A DNA stretch of 61,374 nucleotides from Vreelandella stevensii S18214. GTDB lineage: Bacteria > Pseudomonadota > Gammaproteobacteria > Pseudomonadales > Halomonadaceae. The position numbers and the translations under genes are program-made. Shown here in pieces: positions 53,414-61,374 of the stretch; positions within the stretch are counted from its first letter, which is position 1; the number at the start of each line of letters is the position of its first letter. The DNA lies in the NCBI RefSeq assembly GCF_000275725.1, contig NZ_AJTS01000014.1, positions 1 through 61,374 on the forward strand. The letters are read 5' to 3'. Under the pieces are notes generated by a model that worked only from the letters and a program-made list of their open reading frames with translations, was not told the DNA's origin and did no database searches.

Positions 53414-54760
53414 ATGAATGCAGTCATTCTTGCAGTGCTCGTGATGGTGACGCTGTCACTTCTTCGTGTGTCGGTGGTGTTTGCCCTGGTGGTAGGGGCC
53501 CTGGTAGGAGGGCTGGCGGGTGGACTGTCGCTGGATGACACGCTCAGCGCTTTCAATGATGGTGTGGGAGGCGGTGCCCAGGTGGCGTTGGCCTACGCCA
53601 CGCTGGGGGCCTTTGCGGTCGCTATTTCTCGCTCCGGCCTGCCGGATTTGCTGGCCACGCGGTTGATCAAGCTGTTGGGTAAGGAGGCCACGGCAGCGCA
53701 TCAGGCGCGGGTGAAAATGCTGCTGCTGGGCGCCGTGTTGCTGGTGGCGATTTCTTCTCAAAACGCCATCCCGGTGCATATTGCGTTCATTCCCGTCCTG
53801 ATTCCGCCGCTGCTGGTGGTCATGAACCGCTTGCAGCTGGACCGCCGCGCGGTTGCCTGTGCGCTCACTTTTGGTCTGACGGCACCCTATATGCTTCTGC
53901 CAGTGGGCTTTGGGGCCATCTTCCTGAACGACATACTGCTGGCCAACCTGAATAGCGCAGGGGCGGCGGCGGGGCTCGACATCACTCGGGGCATGGTGCC
54001 CATGGCCATGGCGATCCCCGTGGGCGGAATGGCCATCGGGCTGGTCGTCGCCCTGCTGTTCAGCTATCGCGGTCAGCGCCACTACGCCGCCAAGCCGCTG
54101 GCCGCACCTGCGGGTGAGCAGGCGCATACGCCCGCCGAGCCTCATATGCTGGGGTTGGTCATGTCGGGGGTCGCCATCGTGGCTGCGCTGGGCCTGCAGC
54201 TGTATACCGGTTCCATGATCGTGGGCGGCCTGGTGGGCATTGGCCTGCTGTCATTGGGGGGGATTTTCAAATGGCGTGAGGCCGATGATCTGTTCACCAG
54301 CGGCATGCGCATGATGGCACTCATCGGTTTCATCATGATTTCAGCGGCAGGCTTTGCCGAAGTGATGAAAGCCACGGGGGATATCGAGGCTCTGGTGGCG
54401 GGCGCCTTCGAGCTGTTTGGTGACAATCGCGGCCTGGCTGCGCTGGTCATGCTGCTGGTGGGACTGTTCATTACGCTGGGCATTGGTTCATCGTTTTCTA
54501 CTATTCCGATCATTGCCGCCATTTTCGTCCCATTGGCGATTCAGTTCGGGTTTTCGCCCATGGCCACCGTGGCCTTGGTGGGCACCGCGGCGGCATTGGG
54601 CGATGCTGGCTCACCGGCATCGGACTCCACTTTGGGGCCCACTGCCGGCCTGAACGTGGACGGCCAGCATGACCATATGTGGGATAGCGTCGTGCCGACC
54701 TTCCTTCACTATAACCTTCCGCTGATTGCGTTTGGTTGGCTGGCGGCCATGTCGCTTTGA
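53414..54760 (+). CDS. Na+/H+ antiporter family protein (YuiF/NhaC-like)
   Basis: A 448-residue membrane protein with about 11 segments. The N-terminal [55 protein letters not shown] and the late [57 protein letters not shown] are the two halves of the Na+/H+ antiporter (PF03553-like/YuiF) fold. Some YuiF relatives carry amino acids rather than cations, so the name is tentative. Confidence 0.85.
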   Translation: MNAVILAVLVMVTLSLLRVSVVFALVVGALVGGLAGGLSLDDTLSAFNDGVGGGAQVALAYATLGAFAVAISRSGLPDLLATRLIKLLGKEATAAHQARVKMLLLGAVLLVAISSQNAIPVHIAFIPVLIPPLLVVMNRLQLDRRAVACALTFGLTAPYMLLPVGFGAIFLNDILLANLNSAGAAAGLDITRGMVPMAMAIPVGGMAIGLVVALLFSYRGQRHYAAKPLAAPAGEQAHTPAEPHMLGLVMSGVAIVAALGLQLYTGSMIVGGLVGIGLLSLGGIFKWREADDLFTSGMRMMALIGFIMISAAGFAEVMKATGDIEALVAGAFELFGDNRGLAALVMLLVGLFITLGIGSSFSTIPIIAAIFVPLAIQFGFSPMATVALVGTAAALGDAGSPASDSTLGPTAGLNVDGQHDHMWDSVVPTFLHYNLPLIAFGWLAAMSL

Positions 54761-54775
54761 TCTGCGCATCATCCG

Positions 54776-54808
54776 AAAAAGGCCGCCAAATGGCGGGCGG
54801 CCTTTTTT
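54776..54808. terminator. Bidirectional rho-independent terminator
   Basis: GGCCGCC and GGCGGCC arms with an 8-base loop, flanked by AAAAA and TTTTTT, serve both the antiporter gene and the convergent trmJ. Confidence 0.88.
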
Positions 54809-54831
54809 GTCTGGCGGTTGGCGTGCGCTGC

Positions 54832-55566
54832 TTACTGTTTGGGCAGGTGTGCCTCGAAGGCGCTCAGTAGTCCACGGAGTAGCGATAATTCCTTGCGGCT
54901 TGGCTGGGCACGTGAGAACAGTGCCTGCAACTGCTCTTCGGTGCGTGCGTGGGGCTGGGTCAAAAAACCGCTCTCGTGCATGAGCCGACCCAGGTGCTCC
55001 TGGAAGTAGCCAAACTGTTCGCGACTGGGCGGCGCCGCTTCCAGGGGCCGTTGATAGACGAAATCACTGTCGTCGCGCCGTCGCCAGGCGCGATGCACTT
55101 CATAGGCAAGAATCTGCACGGCTTGCGAGAGATTCAAAATGCCGTAATCCGGATTGGCCGGTATGCTGACCTGGTGGGTGCAGCAGCGGATCTCGTCATT
55201 GGTCAATCCGGAGCGCTCGCGGCCAAACACCAGCGCCACAGGGGCTTGATGGGCATTGACGATGACCTGACGTGCCATGTCATCCGGTTCGTCGAAGTGG
55301 GGGAGCGGCATGCTGCGTAATCGGGCACTGGCCCCGACCACTTGAACGCAGTCCTGCAGGGCGTCTTCCAGGGTGCTGACGCAGCGTGCGTTGTCCAGCA
55401 CATCGGTAGCGCCCGCCGCCAGTCGAGTGGCCTCTTCGTCAGGAAAAGCACGTGGGTTGACCAGCACCAGCTGGGTCAGGCCCATGGTTTTCATGGCGCG
55501 GGCGGTGGCGCCAATATTGCCGGGATGAAAGGTGTGTACCAGCACGATACGAATATTGGAAAGCAC
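54832..55566 (-). CDS. trmJ: tRNA (cytidine/uridine-2'-O-)-methyltransferase TrmJ
   Basis: A SPOUT methyltransferase that modifies position 32 of several tRNAs using S-adenosylmethionine. Motifs: NIRIVLVHTFHPGNIGATARAMKTMGL, LVNPRAFPDEEATRLAAGATDVL, VALVFGRERSGLTNDEI and the knot ILNLSQAVQILAYEVHRAW. The GTG at 55566 gives MLSNIRIVLV, matching the MLQNIRIVLV start of E. coli TrmJ; an ATG 17 codons upstream lies over the terminator region and is rejected. Length 244, as usual. Confidence 0.92.
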   Translation of the reverse strand: MLSNIRIVLVHTFHPGNIGATARAMKTMGLTQLVLVNPRAFPDEEATRLAAGATDVLDNARCVSTLEDALQDCVQVVGASARLRSMPLPHFDEPDDMARQVIVNAHQAPVALVFGRERSGLTNDEIRCCTHQVSIPANPDYGILNLSQAVQILAYEVHRAWRRRDDSDFVYQRPLEAAPPSREQFGYFQEHLGRLMHESGFLTQPHARTEEQLQALFSRAQPSRKELSLLRGLLSAFEAHLPKQ

Positions 55567-55617
55567 GGGACGTCGAACCTGAAAGCTGCCAAGAAGAAAG
55601 GGGATGGTAACACGCAA

Positions 55618-55641
55618 AGAACCCCGCCGAAGCGGGGTTCT
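55618..55641 (-). terminator. Rho-independent terminator of groEL
   Basis: Perfect 10-bp arms AGAACCCCGC / GCGGGGTTCT close a TTCG loop on the minus strand; a TTTG tail follows. Confidence 0.8.
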
Positions 55642-55676
55642 GAAGGACGTTTTACGTCAGAGCGAGGTGGTGGGGC

Positions 55677-57332
<1,656 letters not shown>

Positions 57333-57378
57333 CTAAATTGAAATTGAACGATGAACGTAAATGGGTAGCCGAGGCGTC

Positions 57379-57672
57379 TTAGCCTTCAACGACCGCCAGG
57401 ATATCGGCTTCACTCATGATCAAAACTTCTTCGCCGTCGATTTTTTGCTTCTCGACGCCGTAGCCGTCCTTGAAAATCACCGTGTCACCCACTTTGACAT
57501 CCAGCGGGCGAACGTCGCCGCTTTCAAGAATGCGACCATTACCAACTGCCAGGATTTCGCCACGCGTGGGCTTTTCCTGTGCATTGCCCGGAAGCACGAT
57601 GCCGCCAGCGGTTTTCTGCTCTTCTTCCACGCGACGGATCACAACGCGATCGTGCAAAGGACGGATATTCAT
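57379..57672 (-). CDS. groS: Co-chaperonin GroES (10 kDa)
   Basis: The heptameric lid of GroEL. The 97-residue sequence has [47 protein letters not shown] with the mobile loop in the middle and a final [17 protein letters not shown]. The ATG at 57672 is preceded by AGGAGAACGTGAGC. It is transcribed from a sigma-32 promoter. Confidence 0.98.
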   Translation of the reverse strand: MNIRPLHDRVVIRRVEEEQKTAGGIVLPGNAQEKPTRGEILAVGNGRILESGDVRPLDVKVGDTVIFKDGYGVEKQKIDGEEVLIMSEADILAVVEG

Positions 57673-57821
57673 GCTCACGTTCTCCTGAGTAGTGTCAAAG
57701 CCCCTTGGGGCCATTAGCTTGAAGGAATTTCCGTGGGCAGCACCCGCGGAAAGCGAAGGCCTGTTGCCTTCATGTCAATGGTAACGCCATCAGGCATTAC
57801 CGAAGTTGTGTGCTGACTCAA

Positions 57822-57849
57822 AAGTGGGGGCTGGTCACTGCCTTTCAAG
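57822..57849 (-). promoter_or_regulatory. Sigma-32 heat-shock promoter of groESL
   Basis: On the minus strand CTTGAAA (-35) is followed after 13 bases by CCCCACTT (-10), matching the RpoH consensus (CTTGAAA, 11-16 bases, CCCCATNT) with one mismatch. It lies 150 bases before the groES start. Confidence 0.85.
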
Positions 57850-57901
57850 GGGGGCGCCATAAAAAAATTGCGGATTATCAGTGCGCCTGGCCTGCTTCTG
57901 T

Positions 57902-58384
57902 TCACTGCCTGCGAGAAGACTCATCCTTGCTGATGAAGTCTCCTTCCAGCGGCCCCTCTGAGGAGGACGAACCAGGCTCGTGCTGATGGGGTGGCTCACG
58001 CTCAGGGGCTGGCCCTTGACGGGTGGCCAGCGAGGCCTTTACGCCTAGCCAGGCCATCAGCTTCAACAGCAGCTGCCGCGCGCTGGGAAGCAGGCACGCA
58101 ATGCCCAGTGCATCCGAGAGAAAGCCGGGCGCCAACAACAGGGCGCCACCAAAAATCAGGGCCGCACCTGTGAGCACTTCCTGGGACGGGATTTCTCCCA
58201 TCTGCATACGCTGGCGAGCACGCGCCAGGCTGGAAACTCCTTCCTTGCGAATCAAGTGCAGCCCGATAAACCCCGTGCCTAGCACCAGTGCCAGCGTCGC
58301 CAGAAGCCCGATCCGGCTTCCCACGGTAAAAAGAAGCACAAAGTCCAGTAGCGTGAACAGGGAAATAAAGAGAAGAATGGGCAT
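57902..58384 (-). CDS. fxsA: FxsA family membrane protein
   Basis: A 160-residue inner-membrane protein with segments MPILLFISLFTLLDFVLLFTV, IGLLATLALVLGTGFIGLHLI and GAALIFGGALLLAPGFLSDALGIACLL, the FxsA pattern. In E. coli its overproduction relieves phage T7 exclusion by plasmid F; the native role is unclear. The hydrophilic tail of about 45 residues is long and variable. As in enterics it lies next to groESL. Confidence 0.9.
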   Translation of the reverse strand: MPILLFISLFTLLDFVLLFTVGSRIGLLATLALVLGTGFIGLHLIRKEGVSSLARARQRMQMGEIPSQEVLTGAALIFGGALLLAPGFLSDALGIACLLPSARQLLLKLMAWLGVKASLATRQGPAPEREPPHQHEPGSSSSEGPLEGDFISKDESSRRQ

Positions 58385-58544
58385 GACCGACTCCAGAACA
58401 GGCGTAATGAGTCAATATGGTGTCAGAATTATAAAAAATAATCTGCATTGCCTGCAGCGAGCGCAAGCGTTGGCCAAGTCGATTTTTTGCTGACGGCTAT
58501 CTATGCTGCAATGCACAATCCCTGATTTCGAAAAGGAGAGACGC

Positions 58545-59306
58545 ATGCAGTTGAATGAGCAAGTGGTGGCGATTAGCGGAGGCGCCCGCGGGTTGGGGTT
58601 TGCCATGGCAAAACATCTGGGCGCACAAGGGGCGCGTCTTGCCCTTCTCGACATGAGCGGCGAAACGTTGGACGAGGCTGTCTCGAACTTGGCGGCGGCC
58701 GGTATCGAAGCGCAGGCGTTCGTGACCAACGTGGCAGATGAAGCCTCGGTGCAGCAGTCTTTCGCCGACATTGCCAAGCGTATGGGCGCGGTGAGTGGTT
58801 GTGTCAACAACGCCGGTATTACCGATGACAGCCTGCTGGTGAAAGCCAAAGAGGGAGTAGTGGAAAAGCGCATGTCGCTGTCTTCCTGGCAGCGAGTGCT
58901 GGATGTCAACCTGACAGGCGTTTTCTTGTGTGGCCGAGAAGCGGTCACCCAGATGATCGAGGCCGGTCAGCCGGGTGTTATCGTCAATATTTCGAGCATT
59001 TCACGTGCGGGCAACATGGGGCAGAGCAACTATGCGGCTGCCAAAGCGGGCGTACACGCGCTGACGGTGACCTGGGGCAAGGAGCTGGCCCGCTATGGTA
59101 TTCGTACCGGTACCGTGGCGCCGGGGTTTATCGAAACCGATATGACGGCCTCCATGCGTCCCGATATGCTGGAACGCATTGCCAGCAGCGTGCCGTTGAA
59201 GCAGCTGGGGCAGCCCGAACATATCGCACGCAGCGTCGCGTTCATTTTCGAAAATGACTACTTCACGGCCCGGATCATCGAGTGCGATGGGGGGTTGAGG
59301 CTGTAA
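58545..59306 (+). CDS. Short-chain dehydrogenase, 3-oxoacyl-ACP-reductase-like
   Basis: A 253-residue SDR. Cofactor motif [19 protein letters not shown] (residues 10-28), NNAGI at about 90, catalytic Ser in [24 protein letters not shown] with Tyr and Lys in YAAAK, and PGFIETDM. Probably NADP(H)-dependent and FabG-like, though it lies outside a fatty-acid-synthesis cluster. AAGGAGAG precedes the ATG. Confidence 0.88.
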   Translation: MQLNEQVVAISGGARGLGFAMAKHLGAQGARLALLDMSGETLDEAVSNLAAAGIEAQAFVTNVADEASVQQSFADIAKRMGAVSGCVNNAGITDDSLLVKAKEGVVEKRMSLSSWQRVLDVNLTGVFLCGREAVTQMIEAGQPGVIVNISSISRAGNMGQSNYAAAKAGVHALTVTWGKELARYGIRTGTVAPGFIETDMTASMRPDMLERIASSVPLKQLGQPEHIARSVAFIFENDYFTARIIECDGGLRL

Positions 59307-59322
59307 AAATCGCGACTTTGGG

Positions 59323-59355
59323 GCTTTGACTGGCGTGGTCAGCGCCCCAAGGGCT
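59323..59355. terminator. Possible hairpin between convergent genes
   Basis: TTGGGGC and GCCCCAA pair, with an inner TGAC/GTCA. No T tract follows; it may act weakly in both directions. Confidence 0.4.
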
Positions 59356-59365
59356 TCAGGACCAT

Positions 59366-60358
59366 CTAGAAGTGAAAATAGTTGCGATGTATTTCACGCT
59401 GAAAATACATCTCGAGGCGCAGCGTCATGGCCCAGCGAGGGTCGTAACTGTCTTCTCGCTGGAAATGCAGCTCCGGTATGACATCGCCAAACAGGATGCC
59501 CTTGTGAATGTCTCGACGGTAACGCGTCTGCAGATAGTAGTTGGTCATGCGCGGATTGGAGGCGCTTTCGCCTATCGCCAGGGCCGAGTAGCGAAGTGCG
59601 CTGCGCCGGTCGAGGCGCTGATTCAGTTCAGCAACTTCACTGAATTCCAGCGTATCTTCCTCTTCCCGCCACTGCAGCGTGCTGATGAAACGCAGGTGGA
59701 GATCGTCTGCCAGGGGGCGGCCAATGTCCCAGGAGGTACGTGCTGAGTAGCCTTCATTATTGAACCAGGAAACGCGGTTGTAGGACTCAAGCTGCCAAGG
59801 CCCGTCGCCTATATCCCACAGCCGTTCACTGGTGAATCGGACGTAGGGGTCCAGTGGCATGCGCAGCCTTATACCTGCACCCACCCGGTTGCTCCAGTTT
59901 TCGCGTTTGTCACGCCGTTCCAGCCAATCAAACCCAAAGGTGGAGGTGCTGCGATCACGCTGGTCGTTATACAGACGGCCTGACCCCTGGTCTGCCAGAG
60001 TGCCTTGAGACTCTTCAGGATCACTCTCGATGATCAGTCGCAAGCGATCTTCCGTGGTCGGCAGGTCAATCCGGTAGCGCAGGCTGATGTCGCCACTGGT
60101 GCCGTCACCCTCCATCCAGTCCAGCTCTTGCCCCAGTCGTAAGTAAGAGTCGTTGTGCGCCGTAGCTGAGTCGTCGCCACCAAAAAAGGCATCGATGTTG
60201 CGAGAGGTGTTATCTACCCAGTTCCCAACGCGGGCACGAAAGGGTTCAACCCGCTCTTCGGCCCACTCGGGCAAATCGCTGTTCGTTTCATCAGCAAGCA
60301 GACAAGTGGCCGTAAGCATCACGCTCAAGCACATGGTGGTAACGGCGAATCTCATCAT
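59366..60358 (-). CDS. Predicted outer-membrane beta-barrel protein
   Basis: A signal peptide (MMRFAVTTMCLSVMLTATCLLA) precedes an acidic helical stretch, then alternating amphipathic strands (SLRYRIDLP, STFGFDWLERRDK, RVGAGIRLRMPLDPYVRFTSER, NRVSWFNNEGYSARTSW, LHLRFISTLQWRE, NYYLQTRYRRDI) and a terminal aromatic phenylalanine (NYFHF), the signal for barrel assembly. The family is unknown to me. The gene for an anchored unknown protein lies 31 bases upstream in the same direction, so they may work together. Confidence 0.7.
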   Translation of the reverse strand: MMRFAVTTMCLSVMLTATCLLADETNSDLPEWAEERVEPFRARVGNWVDNTSRNIDAFFGGDDSATAHNDSYLRLGQELDWMEGDGTSGDISLRYRIDLPTTEDRLRLIIESDPEESQGTLADQGSGRLYNDQRDRSTSTFGFDWLERRDKRENWSNRVGAGIRLRMPLDPYVRFTSERLWDIGDGPWQLESYNRVSWFNNEGYSARTSWDIGRPLADDLHLRFISTLQWREEEDTLEFSEVAELNQRLDRRSALRYSALAIGESASNPRMTNYYLQTRYRRDIHKGILFGDVIPELHFQREDSYDPRWAMTLRLEMYFQREIHRNYFHF

Positions 60359-60389
60359 CGGCTTCCCTGTTCATTATTGATCGAGTGCC

Positions 60390-61019
60390 TCATTGCGCTT
60401 TGTGCAGCTCAATCTCTTTTGCCCACTCTACAACGCGTTGACGGTCACGGCGACTGTTCATGTGCTGCGTATCCAGGTGAAGCGGCACCAACTGACGTGT
60501 TGGCTCTGCCTGGAGCGAGAGGTGGGCGCGTCGGGCAGCCCCTACTGGCATATCCTCCGAGCCATAAATGGCGATGACGCGTATCTCCAACGTCAGCGTC
60601 TGCTCGCGCAGTAATGCGTCATCCAATTTCCAGTAGCGCGTCAGTTGCTGGGCGATCGAGCCAAACGTTTGAATATGCAGGTAGTCGCCAGAGGGCAAGG
60701 GGCCTTGATGGGTGCGATAGCAGGCTTCTTCTTCCTCACCGCTTTGTTGCTGGTACTCGACGATATCCAGCGGGTAGGAACCTTCTGGAGTGTGCAGCAC
60801 CGCCACGAGGTGCTGGATATAAATCGCTTCGCTGCTCATGTTGCTGATCAGGCAAAGCGCGTCGGTGCCTACTCCCTTGCCACGATTGACGATGATGCGG
60901 GGTCGTCGTTGACGAACGTAACCGTTGTAGAGCAGCTGCGCGTAGAAAAGCCAGACGAACAGAGTGCACACGCTGGCCACGGCAGAGATCGCCTGAGCGT
61001 GATCATTGAGCCATTGCAT
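60390..61019 (-). CDS. Membrane-anchored protein of unknown function
   Basis: A 209-residue protein with one N-terminal membrane segment (AISAVASVCTLFVWLFYAQLLYNG) followed by a basic stretch (VRQRRPRIIV) and a soluble domain of beta-rich appearance (ALCLISNMSSEAIYIQHLVAVLHT, LTLEIRVIAIYG). The basic residues after the segment suggest a cytosolic soluble part. I do not recognise the family. It lies just upstream of the outer-membrane barrel gene. Confidence 0.65.
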   Translation of the reverse strand: MQWLNDHAQAISAVASVCTLFVWLFYAQLLYNGYVRQRRPRIIVNRGKGVGTDALCLISNMSSEAIYIQHLVAVLHTPEGSYPLDIVEYQQQSGEEEEACYRTHQGPLPSGDYLHIQTFGSIAQQLTRYWKLDDALLREQTLTLEIRVIAIYGSEDMPVGAARRAHLSLQAEPTRQLVPLHLDTQHMNSRRDRQRVVEWAKEIELHKAQ

Positions 61020-61197
61020 AGGTTGAGATCCTTCTCAATTGCCATCATGAGTCAACTGCAAAGATAGCGGAAGATGAACTGCATGCCAGCAGCAATCAAT
61101 AATAGAGGGCTGGAAACAAAAAAATTCGGTTAGCATGGCGCTACCGAATTCTTGATCTTGCGCTAGCGGTAAAGAGTACCACACGACAAGTTGTGAT

Positions 61198-61282
61198 TGG
61201 TGCGGATGGGGAGACTCGAACTCCCACACCTTGCGGCACTAGAACCTAAATCTAGCGTGTCTACCAATTCCACCACATCCGC
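61198..61282 (-). tRNA. tRNA-Leu (TAG)
   Basis: On the minus strand GCGGATG/CATCCGC form the acceptor stem, with TTGGTAGACAC in the D arm, CTAGA-TTTAGGT-TCTAG as anticodon arm, a long variable arm typical of class II tRNA, GGGAG-TTCGAGT-CTCCC as T arm, and an encoded CCA end. Confidence 0.95.
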
Positions 61283-61366
61283 AGAAGACGCTGCGTATAC
61301 TACCAATAAACGTATGAATGTCAATGCAATCATCCTGTTTTAAACCAGTTGGCAGAGGAGGTGGCT

Positions 61367-61374
61367 ATGCGAAT
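61367..61374 (+). CDS. Possible start of a gene running off the window
   Basis: GAGGAGG stands 6 bases before an ATG (ATGCGAAT) at the very end. Only two complete codons are present, so no product can be given. Confidence 0.3.

Overview
The window comes from a Gammaproteobacterium, most likely Halomonas or a close relative (Halomonadaceae). GC content is high. Genes for osmoprotectant synthesis (betIBA), cation antiport (a DUF1538 pair and a YuiF/NhaC-type antiporter), glycerol use and TRAP transport suit a halophile, and groES-groEL sits beside fxsA as in enteric bacteria. Nothing was searched against a database; all calls rest on motifs, family memory and gene layout.

Layout: 1-70 looks like the 3' tail of a group II intron. 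171-2244 holds a frameshifted molybdopterin-like secreted protein, a membrane GGDEF protein and a lipoprotein truncated haemoglobin. 2485-4062 pairs a small Tat-exported basic protein with an HprK-like/PqqD fusion kinase. 4067-11907 is mostly housekeeping: lytic transglycosylase, proS, a lipoprotein, benE with a divergent XRE-cupin regulator, nfo, GDPD and qor. 11929-16848 is an RpiR-controlled acyl-CoA operon (hydratase, NDP-forming acyl-CoA synthetase, hydratase). 17030-18859 is an SLC13/TrkA-C transporter. 18963-25849 is the glycerol region (glpR, glpK, glpD), in which the ABC transporter has collapsed into one in-frame GlpS-GlpV chimera. fadE follows.

28925-34427 is a 5.5-kb ISL3-family transposon with exact 8-bp target duplications. 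It carries a LysR-azlC-azlD cargo, is inserted in the poly-T tract of the betA terminator, and has itself been hit by a complete IS1380 copy at the stop codon of the ISL3 transposase. Then come betA-betB-betI, tRNA-Met, 4.5S RNA, a DUF3750 protein, a TRAP/racemase operon whose binding-protein gene carries an internal amber codon, its RpiR regulator, and mntR with a divergent Mn/Zn ABC transporter.

47915-50226 (minus strand) is a compact operon of two DUF1538 membrane proteins, a PII-like protein and a CBS-domain protein: a nucleotide-sensing module coupled to probable cation/proton antiport. 50330-54760 holds an MFS transporter coupled to a 42-residue membrane peptide, a GntP-type permease and a Na+/H+ antiporter. 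54832-61282 returns to core genes (trmJ, groEL, groES with a clear sigma-32 promoter, fxsA, a short-chain dehydrogenase), then an outer-membrane barrel, an anchored unknown protein and tRNA-Leu.

The best candidates for little-described biology are the DUF1538/PII/CBS operon, the Tat-peptide plus HprK-PqqD pair, and the ISL3 transposon with an amino-acid-exporter cargo. The GlpS-GlpV chimera is the most striking sign of gene decay.
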